From: Flavobacterium segetis
GTDB lineage: Bacteria; Bacteroidota; Bacteroidia; Flavobacteriales; Flavobacteriaceae
Length of the DNA: 64,000 nucleotides
Assembly (NCBI RefSeq): GCF_900129575.1
Contig: NZ_FQWE01000004.1
Coordinates: 186,001 to 250,000, forward strand
Reading direction: 5' to 3'
The notes below the pieces were generated by a model. It was given only the letters and a program-made list of their open reading frames with translations. It did no database searches and had not been told where the DNA came from. The position numbers were made by a program, and so were the translations under genes. Positions 37,105 through 47,134 of the stretch are shown here, piece by piece; the stretch's first letter is position 1, and every line of letters starts with the position of its first letter.

Positions 37105-37488
37105 ATGTTAAAAAAAGGATCCAAATTATATAGCATTTTAACAGGAACTTGTCCAAAATGCCAAAATGAAAGTATGTATTTCGATAAAAATCCGCTACAC
37201 TTAGGAAATATATTAAAAATGAATGAAAACTGTAGTCATTGTGGTTTACACTATCAATTAGAGCCTTCTTTTTTTTACGGGGCAATGTATGTTAGTTATG
37301 GACTAAATGTAGCCATAGGAGTTGCAGCTTTCTTAGTATCATTTTTTATTTTTGGAGCTGGACTAAAAGTCGCATTTATCTTGATAATAATAGCAATTAT
37401 TTTATCATTTCCATTTGTTTTGCGTTGGTCACGAAACATTTATATCAATATGTTCGTGTCTTACAATTCTAAAACTAATTTAAAATAG
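37105..37488 (+). CDS. DUF983 zinc-ribbon membrane protein
   Basis: 127 aa from ATG 37105. Two CxxC pairs (TCPKC and NCSHC) at the N-terminus form a zinc ribbon, and two membrane helices follow. This is the DUF983 layout. Function unknown; in other bacteria it has been found near cytochrome oxidase genes, not seen here. Confidence 0.9.
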   Translation: MLKKGSKLYSILTGTCPKCQNESMYFDKNPLHLGNILKMNENCSHCGLHYQLEPSFFYGAMYVSYGLNVAIGVAAFLVSFFIFGAGLKVAFILIIIAIILSFPFVLRWSRNIYINMFVSYNSKTNLK

Positions 37489-37504
37489 TTATAAGCTAAT
37501 ATAT

Positions 37505-38545
37505 TTAATTTTTAAATCGATTTATGTTTATTTCTTTATTTAATGGGACTTGATATTCTATCGATTCAAAAAGCGCCTTCGCCATTGCAGGTCCAAGCAT
37601 TACTCCTCTTGTACCTAATCCATTTAAAACATGTACATTTTTAAAATCTTTATGCGTCCCCACAATAGGGCGTCTGTCCTTCACCGTAGGGCGAATTCCT
37701 GCAAAATGTGAAATAATCTCAAAATCACAGTTTATTATTTCTTTTATCATTTCAATAAGCTCGTTTTTCCCCTCTTCAGTTGGCAAGTTTGTCTTGTCTT
37801 TCCAATTGTAAGTTGCTCCCACTTTGAATAAGTTATTACCCAATGGTAAAATAAATACGCTAGTGTTTACTATTAAATTTAAACATAAATTAGGTGCTTT
37901 AATAATAAAAAGCTCCCCTTTAGTACCATCTAAAGGTAAGGTGTTAAAAAAGGGATTCGAATGAATGCCAAAACCTTCTGCAAAAACGATATGTTTAGCT
38001 TTTAAATCTTTATATATAACATAGTCGTTTATGAGTTGTACATTTTCATAATTAAAAGCACTCTCTTCAAATAGGCCATTTGCTTCTAAATAGGCTCTAT
38101 ATTGTTTTAAAAGTAAAGCTGTATCCACATAACCACTTTGTAAAACTTCTCCATAGCCATAAGGGGAATATATGCCATCAAATTTTTCGAAACGTAAATT
38201 AGTAGATAAAAATGGCGCTAATGCTTTTTTATCTGAAGCAGTAAACCAATTATTTTGTTCTTCAATATTAAAAAATTTTCTCAATATTGGTATTTTAAAA
38301 TCTACTTGAATAGCAAGTTTACTTTCTAAAACACCATAAAATTCGTTCATTAAAACCAATTGTTCTTGCGCTTTCCAAACTTCGCTAAAACGCTTTAAAA
38401 TAACTGGATTATAAAGGCCACCTGCTATTTTCGATGAACTTTGAGAATTATTATCCATTACATAAATAGATTTACCGTTTGTAATGGCTACTTCTGCAAA
38501 AGAAATTCCAGCTAATCCACAACCAATAATTAAATAGTCAATCAT
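37505..38545 (-). CDS. FAD-dependent oxidoreductase (DAO family)
   Basis: 346 aa with an N-terminal dinucleotide fold DYLIIGCGLAGISFAEVAI and a C-terminal FAD block HFAGIRPTVKDRRPIVGTH plus GLGTRGVMLGPAMAKAL. This belongs to the D-amino acid oxidase-like family; some members finish tRNA mnm5s2U (MnmC-like) or oxidise glycine. Substrate not assignable. Lies between the DUF983 gene and the gld operon, with a terminator in front of it. Confidence 0.85.
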   Translation of the reverse strand: MIDYLIIGCGLAGISFAEVAITNGKSIYVMDNNSQSSSKIAGGLYNPVILKRFSEVWKAQEQLVLMNEFYGVLESKLAIQVDFKIPILRKFFNIEEQNNWFTASDKKALAPFLSTNLRFEKFDGIYSPYGYGEVLQSGYVDTALLLKQYRAYLEANGLFEESAFNYENVQLINDYVIYKDLKAKHIVFAEGFGIHSNPFFNTLPLDGTKGELFIIKAPNLCLNLIVNTSVFILPLGNNLFKVGATYNWKDKTNLPTEEGKNELIEMIKEIINCDFEIISHFAGIRPTVKDRRPIVGTHKDFKNVHVLNGLGTRGVMLGPAMAKALFESIEYQVPLNKEININRFKN

Positions 38546-38574
38546 TTTTTCTAACTTTTATGAATATCATGGTT

Positions 38575-38606
38575 AAAAAAAAACTCCTGCCAGTGCGGTA
38601 GGAGTT
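38575..38606 (-). terminator. Terminator of the gldK-N operon
   Basis: AACTCCTGCC (38582-38591) pairs with GGTAGGAGTT (38597-38606). On the minus strand a T run follows directly, 22 nt after the gldN stop. Confidence 0.85.
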
Positions 38607-38628
38607 GTTTCTATATCATTAACTATTA

Positions 38629-39519
38629 TTAGTAATTCCACATATCTGATTCGAAATTTCTAATCTTATCTTTTACTCTTTCTGATTCTAACAGCTGCTT
38701 TTGAGCATTATCTTTCATGTACTCCTCAACTGTTCGATCACCGTACACGTTTTCTTCTTTATAAATAACACTATTAAAACGTCTAGAATTAAGTATTTGA
38801 TCAAATGAGATTGGCATCGCTGAATTTTTCTCATTAAAAGCTTTTGCATCATGCAATACATCTCTAGCTGCAGGGAAAAATACCCAAAATAACTCAATAT
38901 AATCTTTTACTTCACTATTTATAGAATATACGTCCGGAGTTACTGGACAAATTCCAAGTAGTCGATATTTTAATTCACTTTGACGTTTATCAAAATACCA
39001 ATATCCTTTTATTTTATATTCGGTCACATCTGCAGCAGATAAATCTTGCTTTAAAATATACTCATCAGAAATTTTATTACCTGCATTTATTTGCTCTCTT
39101 CCTGCATCAGTTGTATCAATTCTTGTTAAAGAAGCTTGGATGTCTTGCAATGATTTTTTAGTGTTAAAATAACTGTCTGTATACACTTCTGTTATTTCTC
39201 CACTCTTCATAGCTCTTGTCAAAACATCATATAAGGATCTTCTGTCTGAACCTATGTTTGCAGTATCAATTGGAAAGTATAAAGCAAAATTAATTCTTTC
39301 GCTTAAATCTATGATTTCCCACGTTGTTTTACCCATTAATACATCTCTATCATGAACATATCCGTAAGACAAAGGCTTATCGTTATCAGAATCTAATTGT
39401 GCTATGGATTTTAACCCTATTTCATCGGGTGTTTTAGCATTTAGCAAATTAGATTGACCAAAAGATGTGACACCACCGCTAATAAAAACTACTGCAATTA
39501 TAAAAAATTTTACATTCAT
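38629..39519 (-). CDS. gldN: Gliding motility / type IX secretion protein GldN
   Basis: 296 aa with a signal peptide ending TSFGQ. Conserved GldN segments are present: AQLDSDNDKPLSYGYVHDRDVLMGKTTWEIIDLSERIN, and the last region VKDYIELFWVFFPAARDVL and NSRRFNSVIYKEENVYG. It is periplasmic and with GldK forms the ring under the outer membrane of the type IX system. It is the last gene of gldK-L-M-N, 44 nt after gldM. Confidence 0.95.
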   Translation of the reverse strand: MNVKFFIIAVVFISGGVTSFGQSNLLNAKTPDEIGLKSIAQLDSDNDKPLSYGYVHDRDVLMGKTTWEIIDLSERINFALYFPIDTANIGSDRRSLYDVLTRAMKSGEITEVYTDSYFNTKKSLQDIQASLTRIDTTDAGREQINAGNKISDEYILKQDLSAADVTEYKIKGYWYFDKRQSELKYRLLGICPVTPDVYSINSEVKDYIELFWVFFPAARDVLHDAKAFNEKNSAMPISFDQILNSRRFNSVIYKEENVYGDRTVEEYMKDNAQKQLLESERVKDKIRNFESDMWNY

Positions 39520-39563
39520 GATTTTATCCTTATAAGATATTTAGCAAGCAAAAAACTTGCTTG

Positions 39564-41105
39564 TTATTGTATTTCAAAAATTACTGGAGCAGTTCTAGGT
39601 AGTAAATAACTACCAGCACCAACAAGTTTTGTTTTAATTTCAGAAATAGTAACTTGATCACCTCGTCCAGCTTTAGCAAGAACGGCTTTACATTGTGCAT
39701 TTAATCTATCACCTTGAACAACAACAGTAGGTTGTCCCGCAATTTTAAGATTAAAACCAACAACGGTTAAACCAACTTCAAAGTCAAAGTCAACCAGCTT
39801 AGCTCCAATAGTGGCTATTTCCAAGTTTGATTTCGGCCCCTTAACTACGCCCATCTCTCCTCTAATAGTTCCTGTTGGACCGGGAATTCCTTTAATTCTG
39901 AATGCTTTTTTATCAGATACTTTAGACCCATCATTAAGTGTAGCAGTAACATTTATAACAACTTCATTTCCTGCACCTGGACTCATATTGTACTTACCAC
40001 CGCCTGCAGAGCTAAGTCCTGGAGCAGATACGTTTACTTTATCACTAGCAACACCGGCAAAAGATATTGTCATAGGATTAACAACACCTCTATAAACAAC
40101 ATTCATCTTGTCAGCAGAAATAGTTGCTGAATTAGGACGTGGAACAACTACATAATTACCTTTAAATTTAAGAGGAATAGTTTTTCCATCTTCTAAAAAA
40201 CTAAATTGCCCATTGATAGCTTGCTCGCCAACACTCCCCGCAGTTATTTCAATAACAGCTTGTCCGTTTACGATCCTACCAGGTCCTGAAAACGCCGTAG
40301 GAGTTGTATTTTTATCGTATCTTCCTAAAACAACTTTACCTGTCACTTTTTCACCTTGAAAGTAAGCACTTTTATCAAGAACAACAATAGCTTCATAATT
40401 ACTATATGAAGCAGCAGCAACCGCTGCCTTCCCCAATAAAGTATTGTAAACGTCTGTTTCTGTTTTCTTAACATCATTTTGCCAAGCAGATAATTTTGCT
40501 AATGACGCAACGGCCGGAAATCCTTTAAAGTGATAATCCAAGTAGTCAATTGCAATACCATCTTTGTTTTTAACTTTTGATAAATCAAACTTACTTTCAA
40601 CATCAGCGATAATCGAAGCTAATTTTTTGTTGTCACCTAATGCAAGTTTCATATCAGCCTTATATCTCTCAACGGTGGTAATAACTTCTTTCCCCTTAGC
40701 AGAGTAACCCGCTGGGCTAAACCATAAATTATCTATATTATCTCCCTTATCCATTTCTTCGTAAGGCAACTTACCGGTTTCAGTATTAGCTTCAGTCCCT
40801 ACTAAAACATCCGATTTTATTTTAGCAATATAATCATAAAAGTTTTTTGTAATAGTCTCTACTTTATGTGCTGTAGTTGAAGCTGCTGCAAATTCTCCTC
40901 CAGCTTCAGACGCCTTTGCATCTAATCCTGCTAACATTTGTGAGTTAGACATTTCTGCGGAAGCATTTGAGCTTTCAAATTTTTCATTCATTAGTCCAAA
41001 AGCGGATAATACTTCTTTGGACATATTTAATGCTAACATTGCGATAAAAACCAAATACATTAGGTTTATCATCTTCTGTCTAGGGGTTAGTTTTCCTCCT
41101 GCCAT
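39564..41105 (-). CDS. gldM: Gliding motility / type IX secretion protein GldM
   Basis: 513 aa. One membrane helix near the N-terminus (KMINLMYLVFIAMLALNM) is followed by a long periplasmic part of four beta-rich domains. GldM with GldL is the inner-membrane motor that uses proton flow and turns to drive secretion and gliding. The start MAGGKLTPRQKMINLMYLVF is typical. The C-terminal half has the immunoglobulin-like domain string with FSGPGRIVNGQAVIE and PLKFKGNYVVV. No frame break is visible. Confidence 0.96.
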   Translation of the reverse strand: MAGGKLTPRQKMINLMYLVFIAMLALNMSKEVLSAFGLMNEKFESSNASAEMSNSQMLAGLDAKASEAGGEFAAASTTAHKVETITKNFYDYIAKIKSDVLVGTEANTETGKLPYEEMDKGDNIDNLWFSPAGYSAKGKEVITTVERYKADMKLALGDNKKLASIIADVESKFDLSKVKNKDGIAIDYLDYHFKGFPAVASLAKLSAWQNDVKKTETDVYNTLLGKAAVAAASYSNYEAIVVLDKSAYFQGEKVTGKVVLGRYDKNTTPTAFSGPGRIVNGQAVIEITAGSVGEQAINGQFSFLEDGKTIPLKFKGNYVVVPRPNSATISADKMNVVYRGVVNPMTISFAGVASDKVNVSAPGLSSAGGGKYNMSPGAGNEVVINVTATLNDGSKVSDKKAFRIKGIPGPTGTIRGEMGVVKGPKSNLEIATIGAKLVDFDFEVGLTVVGFNLKIAGQPTVVVQGDRLNAQCKAVLAKAGRGDQVTISEIKTKLVGAGSYLLPRTAPVIFEIQ

Positions 41106-41149
41106 ATTTTCTAAATAATTAGTTTGTTAATATAATAGTTCGAAACTAA

Positions 41150-41797
41150 TTATCCCTTGTTATTCATTGCAGAAAGCATTCCACCATATACACTATTCAA
41201 AGACGACAAATTACTAGTCAATGATTGCATTTGATCTTTTAACTTTAAGTTATTTTCAGCAACTTCTTCGTTAATTTGGGCATTTCTCGAAGCGCTTTGC
41301 AGCTGTATTTTATATAAGCTATTTAATGATTCCATTTGGGCTGCCGCTAAAGTTAACTCTTCGCTATATTTTTTTGTAGAAGCTATTGAATCGACAGTAG
41401 GAGCAATTCCTTTGGCTGCTAATTCAAAGTTTCTAATACTACTACCTAAACTTGCCATTAATTCACCATCAATTTTAGCATCCTTTAACATGACATCTAA
41501 CTTTTGAGACAACAATCCTTGAGTGTCTTCTGCTGCTACTGTAATTCTATTTTTCGCAAGAAGATTTGCATCTTTAAGCTCAGGATAAACCATTTCCCAC
41601 TTGTATTCATCATCAACAGGCTCGAAAGCTGAAAGAGCAAAAATAGCAGCTTCAACAACTAAACCAATTGTAAGCATTAAATTACCTGTTATAATTCCAA
41701 ATTCGATATGCGTAATTTTGAATAATGCTCCGATGATTACTACTGCTGCTCCCATACCATAAGCAAAGTTCATTACTTTTTTGTTCAATAATGCCAT
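41150..41797 (-). CDS. gldL: Gliding motility / type IX secretion protein GldL
   Basis: 215 aa. Two membrane helices at about 10-28 and 35-56 (MGAAVVIIGALFKITHIEFG) are followed by a cytoplasmic, mainly coiled tail. The Glu in EAAIFALSAFEP near helix 2 corresponds to the motor residue region. With GldM it makes the rotary proton motor of the T9SS. Gap to gldM is 44 nt, to gldK 40 nt. Confidence 0.96.
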   Translation of the reverse strand: MALLNKKVMNFAYGMGAAVVIIGALFKITHIEFGIITGNLMLTIGLVVEAAIFALSAFEPVDDEYKWEMVYPELKDANLLAKNRITVAAEDTQGLLSQKLDVMLKDAKIDGELMASLGSSIRNFELAAKGIAPTVDSIASTKKYSEELTLAAAQMESLNSLYKIQLQSASRNAQINEEVAENNLKLKDQMQSLTSNLSSLNSVYGGMLSAMNNKG

Positions 41798-41837
41798 AAT
41801 AATTTTGTTTTTAAAATTTTGATAGATTTGGTTTTTG

Positions 41838-43235
41838 TTACTTCTTTTTTATGTTTCCAGTAGTTTGAAGCCCCATGTAATCTTGTACAGTTCTAAAACC
41901 AATGTAACTTCGTGCTGAATCAGCGTACTCATAGTCTCTGGTGCTCACCTGTAGGAAATAAGCAACATCCTTCCATGAGCCTCCACGAAGTACTTTACGT
42001 TTGTTTGAACTATCCTGAACATTAGGATTCATTGATGAAACATATTCGTAAGCATTTGAATCATAAGAAGAGTCAGTCCACTCAGAAACATTTCCTGCCA
42101 TATTGTATAAACTATAACCATTTGGGTCATAAGATTTAGCCTCTACTGTATATAACGCCTCATCAGCTGCGTAATCACCCCTGTTAGGTTTGAAGTTAGC
42201 TAGGAAACAACCTCTATCATTTTTAGTGTAAGGCCCACCCCAAGGATAAGTAGCAGATTCTAATCCTCCTCTTGCAGCGTACTCCCACTCTGCTTCTGTT
42301 GGTAGTCTGAAACTATTAACTAAATCACGTCCTTTTTTCTTTGATTTAATATAGGTATTTTTATTTAGTGTTCTCCAAGCACAAAATGCTTTCGCTTGAG
42401 TCCATTTTACACCTACTACAGGATATTCTCCATATGCCTTGTGCCAGAAATAATCATTGTGCATAGGCTCGTTATACGAGTAAGCAAAGTCTTTAATCCA
42501 CACAGTGGTGTCAGGATAAACCTTTACTTCTTCTGTTTTTATAAATTCTTTTCTATTTCCTACTTTCGCTTTGGCTGCAGCCTGAATATCCATCCAAGAG
42601 TAACGAAATTTTAATTTGTTCACGTCCATAGTTCGCAGTCCGTTGTATGATTCTGAAATGGGAATATACATTGAATCCATAACTTCAGTATAATATTCAT
42701 CAGGATACAACTTTGTATCTTTGATCAATTTTACTTTTCTGTTTAGTTTTCTACCTGCATATTCATCATCAGCCGTACCTACACTATAGTAGTTATCTGT
42801 CATATACTTATCATACGCAGTCATTTTACTAGGATCAGCATCATCAAAAGCAAAATCACCAATACTACCAGCATTTTTACCTTTACCAGTTCCGGGCTTT
42901 TGCCCACTCATGTCAGCTAAAATTGCTAATCGTACTCTAATAGTTGAGTCTTTTACCCATTCAACAAATTGACGGTACTCACTATTTGTAATTTCGGTTT
43001 CATCCATGTAAAATGAACGAACTGTTACTGTTTTTGTAGGCGCATCTTCCACATTAGCTAAATCAGCATCTGATTTACCCATTATAAAAGCGCCTCCCGG
43101 GATCAATGCCATACCGTAAGGTTTCTCGGGATGCCATTTTCCACCATTAATACCAACTAATTCTCCTTTATCACTTGATCTACCACAGCTGACAAGTAGG
43201 GTTACAATTGTAGCAAAAGCTATGAACTTCTTCAT
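41838..43235 (-). CDS. gldK: Gliding motility / type IX secretion lipoprotein GldK
   Basis: 465 aa with lipobox LVSC (Cys17). The body is a SUMF1/FGE-like fold: MALIPGGAFIMGKSD, SFYMDETEITNSEYRQF, FRLPTEAEWEYAARGG, YNMAGNVSEWTDSSYDSN and LRGGSWKDVAYFLQVSTRD. GldK is an outer-membrane lipoprotein and ring component with GldN, without formylglycine activity. It is the first gene of the operon gldK-gldL-gldM-gldN. Confidence 0.96.
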   Translation of the reverse strand: MKKFIAFATIVTLLVSCGRSSDKGELVGINGGKWHPEKPYGMALIPGGAFIMGKSDADLANVEDAPTKTVTVRSFYMDETEITNSEYRQFVEWVKDSTIRVRLAILADMSGQKPGTGKGKNAGSIGDFAFDDADPSKMTAYDKYMTDNYYSVGTADDEYAGRKLNRKVKLIKDTKLYPDEYYTEVMDSMYIPISESYNGLRTMDVNKLKFRYSWMDIQAAAKAKVGNRKEFIKTEEVKVYPDTTVWIKDFAYSYNEPMHNDYFWHKAYGEYPVVGVKWTQAKAFCAWRTLNKNTYIKSKKKGRDLVNSFRLPTEAEWEYAARGGLESATYPWGGPYTKNDRGCFLANFKPNRGDYAADEALYTVEAKSYDPNGYSLYNMAGNVSEWTDSSYDSNAYEYVSSMNPNVQDSSNKRKVLRGGSWKDVAYFLQVSTRDYEYADSARSYIGFRTVQDYMGLQTTGNIKKK

Positions 43236-43273
43236 TTAATTTGGGGATTATCTATTCATTATTTTTAAGGATG

Positions 43274-43304
43274 TAAACCTATTTAATTTTTTTTACAAAA
43301 ACAA
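43274..43304 (-). promoter_or_regulatory. Candidate promoter of the gldK-N operon
   Basis: Minus-strand TTG (43302-43304), 20-nt spacer, then TAGGTTTA (43274-43281), one base off TAnnTTTG, 38 nt before the gldK ATG. Confidence 0.45.
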
Positions 43305-43364
43305 TATTTTTATTAGAAACAAAAATATTTATATAAAGTATTCTTAAATAAGTCGTAAAATGCT

Positions 43365-44516
43365 TTAAACAATATTTTTTCGCTGTGCTTTCCACCATCT
43401 TTCAGGTAATTCTTGATTGCAGGCTAATAAATATTCGTCAAAAGAACAGGGTAATAACGTATTTCTTTTTAGTTTATTATTGCCATTTGAAATAAATGGG
43501 ATTTCAATCCACCATCGATCTGTTTTATCGCTTTTATAAAAAACAAGCTCTTCCTCTTCTAGAGGCACAGTGTATTTCAAATAATTTTCTTTGCTTCCAA
43601 AAGGATATTCATGCGAACGGTATTGATAACCTTCTATAAAATACCATATGATCTGAGCTACCAGCATAGACTCTGCAACTGTATTATTGTGATTAAAGAT
43701 CCCTAAAGACGATACTTTATCGCTAATTCCAGCATATCGTGCTAAAGAACATATTTCTTTACCATTAAATCCGTTGGGTTGAAATGAAATAAAATTACCA
43801 GAATCAGATGATTTAATAGAGTTTAAATCAATGCTTACAACATCTGCATCTCTAAAAACGGGTTCAGCAATCGCAATATTTTTAGATACCTCGCCTAACC
43901 TATAAGCATCAAAATATAATTTTTCAATTAAGTCTATTTCTTCTTGCGAGTTAAAATAAGTTTGATATCCTAAATTGCAGTAATTAAAGAGATTATTGGG
44001 CTCATCAATAATTATCTGAGTCAAATACGAAGTTGCAGAAACATCGTCATTCTCTTTACCAAAATCAAAACTATTATCAATAGAAACCAAGTTTACCATT
44101 TGTTCTAAATCGTCATAACTTCTATAAATAGCATAGGTGAGATCTTGCGAACCTCCAATTACAATTGGAATAATTTTTTTCTTGATTAAACTTGAAATAA
44201 CTTTCTCAAGTGCAAAATAAGTGTCTTTAATAGAGTCGCCAGCTAAAATATCTCCTAAATCAGCGATAGATGCGTCCCAGTTACCAGGAAACAAACCGTA
44301 TAATTCTTTTCGAATAGGAATTAAATCAATATCCGAAATTGCATTTTTATCTCCTCGATTATCGAGAACACCAATAATTGCAATTTTAATCTTATTTAAA
44401 TCAGGAAATTGTTCATTTGTGTGTAAAACAATTTTACTTCCTAATTGCTGAGATGTCAATCCACTTATATATTTTAGTATTTCATCATCAATAGATCTTA
44501 GAAAATCAAATTCCAT
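43365..44516 (-). CDS. Arginase-fold protein, annotated in relatives as formimidoylglutamase
   Basis: 383 aa of the arginase/agmatinase/HutG family. The places of the metal ligands are recognisable but changed: GGDHS has become GGSQD (121-125), DAHxD has become DNSFD (147-151), and SxDxD has become SIDLN (228-232). Thus both metal-binding histidines and one aspartate are missing. It may be inactive as hydrolase, or use a different metal site. It sits between gldK and topA, on the same strand; proteins of this type are encoded there in many Flavobacteriaceae (recall). The hut pathway link is by family name only. Confidence 0.8.
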   Translation of the reverse strand: MEFDFLRSIDDEILKYISGLTSQQLGSKIVLHTNEQFPDLNKIKIAIIGVLDNRGDKNAISDIDLIPIRKELYGLFPGNWDASIADLGDILAGDSIKDTYFALEKVISSLIKKKIIPIVIGGSQDLTYAIYRSYDDLEQMVNLVSIDNSFDFGKENDDVSATSYLTQIIIDEPNNLFNYCNLGYQTYFNSQEEIDLIEKLYFDAYRLGEVSKNIAIAEPVFRDADVVSIDLNSIKSSDSGNFISFQPNGFNGKEICSLARYAGISDKVSSLGIFNHNNTVAESMLVAQIIWYFIEGYQYRSHEYPFGSKENYLKYTVPLEEEELVFYKSDKTDRWWIEIPFISNGNNKLKRNTLLPCSFDEYLLACNQELPERWWKAQRKNIV

Positions 44517-44589
44517 TTTAATATATTTTTATTCTACAATCCTACCTTTAAAAACATTAGTAAGACTAGATGTTATGAGCCACGGTTTA

Positions 44590-47106
44590 CTATTTTTTTT
44601 TTGCAATAGCCTTCTTTACTACTGGTTTTTTAGCAGCTAATTTCTTTGCAGGTGCTTTTTTAGCAGGCGTTTTCTTGGCAACCATTTCTTGAACTTCTTC
44701 CAGTGTTAATTTTGAAGCATCAACATCTTTACTTAGTTCTATTTTAATTTTTCCTTTAGTAATTACGGAACGTCCCCAACGAGCTTTTTCAACTAAAATT
44801 CCTTCGTCTTCCCAGTTGTGCAAAACCTTATCAATATTTTTCTGTAATTTATCCTCAATAAGCGCTTCAATGTCCGACTGCGATAAATTATCAAAATCGT
44901 ACTTTTTGCTTACATTAATAAACAAACCATTCCATTTAATAAATGCCCCAAAACGACCCACACCCTTTTGAACTCCTTCTCCTTTATATATAGCAATTGG
45001 AGCGTCAGCGAGTGCTTTTTCATCAATTAATTCTTTCGCTCTGTCAAAGTCTACATCCAAAGGATTTTCACCTTTTGGCAAGGAAACAAACGCTGCTCCG
45101 TGACGAATGTAAGGGCCATAACGACCATTACTAACCTCAACTTCTTCGTCTTTATAGTTTCCAAGATTCTTTGGTAATAAAAATAAATTTAAAGTTTCCT
45201 CTAAAGTAATATTACCAATGTTTTGCTCGTTCATCAAACTAGCGAATTTTTTCTCCTCGTCATCCGCAGCTCCAATTTGAGCCATAGGTCCAAATTTCCC
45301 TAAACGCACTGAAACTGGCTTTCCTGTTTTTGGATCAGTCCCAAGAATTCTTTCACCACTTTCTCTTTCAGCATTTGCTTCAACATCTTTTACATTTGGA
45401 TGAAACTGATCGTAAAACTCTTTCATCATCACTGCCCAGTCCACATTTCCTTCAGCAATTTCGTCAAAATCTTGTTCAACTTTAGCAGTGAAATTATAAT
45501 CTAAAATATTACCGAAATTCTTTACCAAGAAATCCGTTACAATAGTTCCAATATCTGTAGGAACGAGTTTTCCTTTATCAGAACCTGTATTTTCTTTCAA
45601 CAACTTCTCCCCTAATTTCCCTGCTTGTAACGTAAGTTGGGTATAATTGCGCTCTTGACCGTCAAGATTTCCTTTCTCCACGTAATTTCTGTTGATAATC
45701 GTAGAAATTGTTGGTGCATAAGTAGAAGGGCGACCAATACCTAATTCCTCTAACTTTTTAACTAGTGAAGCCTCAGTATATCTTGCAGCTGCACGAGAAT
45801 AACGCTCGGTGGCTGTAATGTAATTGTTTTGTAATTTTTCATTGACTTTCATCGCTGGCAACATTCCTTCTTGCTCTTCCTCATCATCATCGTGACCTTC
45901 TAAGTAGACCTTCAAAAAACCCTCAAAAAGCAAAACTTCACCAGAAGCTGAGAATATTTCGCCGTGATTATTTGCTTCAATTTTTACGTTTGTTCGTTCT
46001 AATTGTGCATCACTCATTTGCGAAGCTAACGTTCTTTTCCAAATCAGGTCGTATAAACGCGCTTGATCTCTATCAATATTCACTGTATGAAGTGACATAT
46101 CTGTAGGGCGAATTGCCTCGTGCGCTTCTTGCGCTCCTTTACTCTTGTTGACAAAAGTTCGTGGTTTAGAGAACTCCTTACCATAGGATTTAATAATTTC
46201 TGCCTGAGCTGCCTCCATTGCATCTTTAGAAAGATTCACACTATCGGTTCTCATATAGGTAATAAGTCCCGCTTCGTATAAACGCTGTGCTAATTGCATC
46301 GTAATTCCAACAGGAAGGTACAATTTACGAGCTGCCTCTTGTTGTAAAGTTGAAGTTGTAAAAGGTCCTGTTGGTGATTTTTTAGTAGGTTTCGTTTCTA
46401 AATCCGATACCTTATATGCCGAGCCTATATTTTTACTTAAAAAAACTTCAGCTTCTTTTTTAGTATTAAAATTTTTAGGCAGTTTGGCTTTGAATGACTT
46501 TCCAGCTTCGTTAGTGAATTCAGCAACTACAGAATAAGTTGCAACAGATTTGAAGTTCTGAATTTCTCTTTCACGTTCCACAATTAATCGAACAGAGACT
46601 GATTGTACACGACCAGCGGAGAGGCCGCCTTTTATTTTTCTCCACAAAACCGGCGATAATTCATAACCCACTAATCGATCAAGCACTCTTCGCGCTTGTT
46701 GCGCGTTTACCAAATTATAATCTATTTCACGTGGATTATCAATTGCTTTAAGAATAGCGTTTTTTGTAATTTCGTGAAATACAATTCGTTTTGTTTTTGA
46801 CTTATCTAATTTTAATTCTTCGGCTAAATGCCAAGAAATAGCCTCACCCTCGCGATCTTCATCACTCGCTAGCCATACCATATCGGCTTTTTTAGCTAGT
46901 CCTTTTAATTTAGTAACTAAAGCCTTTTTATCAGCAGAAACTTCGTATTTAGGTTTAAAACCATTTTCTACATCTACCCCAATTTCCTTCGAAGGCAAGT
47001 CAGCTATATGCCCATAACTGGACTCCACTTGAAAGTCACTTCCTAGAAACTTCTCGATTGTTTTTGCCTTTGCTGGTGACTCTACTATTACTAAATTCTT
47101 TGCCAT
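44590..47106 (-). CDS. topA: DNA topoisomerase I
   Basis: 838 aa, with the Toprim domain VIVESPAKAKTIEKFL and ASDEDREGEAISWHL, the type IA catalytic region GLITYMRTDSVNLS (active Tyr in YMRTDS) and GIGRPSTYAPTISTI, and C-terminal repeated domains LGKFGPMAQIG, GRYGPYIRHG and GVGRFGAFIKW. These last three are treble-clef-like repeats without cysteines. The tail is Lys/Ala-rich (AKKAPAKK units), probably for DNA binding. It relaxes negative supercoils. Confidence 0.97.
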   Translation of the reverse strand: MAKNLVIVESPAKAKTIEKFLGSDFQVESSYGHIADLPSKEIGVDVENGFKPKYEVSADKKALVTKLKGLAKKADMVWLASDEDREGEAISWHLAEELKLDKSKTKRIVFHEITKNAILKAIDNPREIDYNLVNAQQARRVLDRLVGYELSPVLWRKIKGGLSAGRVQSVSVRLIVEREREIQNFKSVATYSVVAEFTNEAGKSFKAKLPKNFNTKKEAEVFLSKNIGSAYKVSDLETKPTKKSPTGPFTTSTLQQEAARKLYLPVGITMQLAQRLYEAGLITYMRTDSVNLSKDAMEAAQAEIIKSYGKEFSKPRTFVNKSKGAQEAHEAIRPTDMSLHTVNIDRDQARLYDLIWKRTLASQMSDAQLERTNVKIEANNHGEIFSASGEVLLFEGFLKVYLEGHDDDEEEQEGMLPAMKVNEKLQNNYITATERYSRAAARYTEASLVKKLEELGIGRPSTYAPTISTIINRNYVEKGNLDGQERNYTQLTLQAGKLGEKLLKENTGSDKGKLVPTDIGTIVTDFLVKNFGNILDYNFTAKVEQDFDEIAEGNVDWAVMMKEFYDQFHPNVKDVEANAERESGERILGTDPKTGKPVSVRLGKFGPMAQIGAADDEEKKFASLMNEQNIGNITLEETLNLFLLPKNLGNYKDEEVEVSNGRYGPYIRHGAAFVSLPKGENPLDVDFDRAKELIDEKALADAPIAIYKGEGVQKGVGRFGAFIKWNGLFINVSKKYDFDNLSQSDIEALIEDKLQKNIDKVLHNWEDEGILVEKARWGRSVITKGKIKIELSKDVDASKLTLEEVQEMVAKKTPAKKAPAKKLAAKKPVVKKAIAKKK

Positions 47107-47126
47107 ATCCCGTTTGTTTATGTCGG

Positions 47127-47134
47127 CAAAAGTA
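47127..47134 (-). promoter_or_regulatory. -7 element of the topA promoter
   Basis: Minus-strand TACTTTTG, 21 nt before the topA ATG. No clear -33 TTTG at the usual spacing. Confidence 0.5.
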
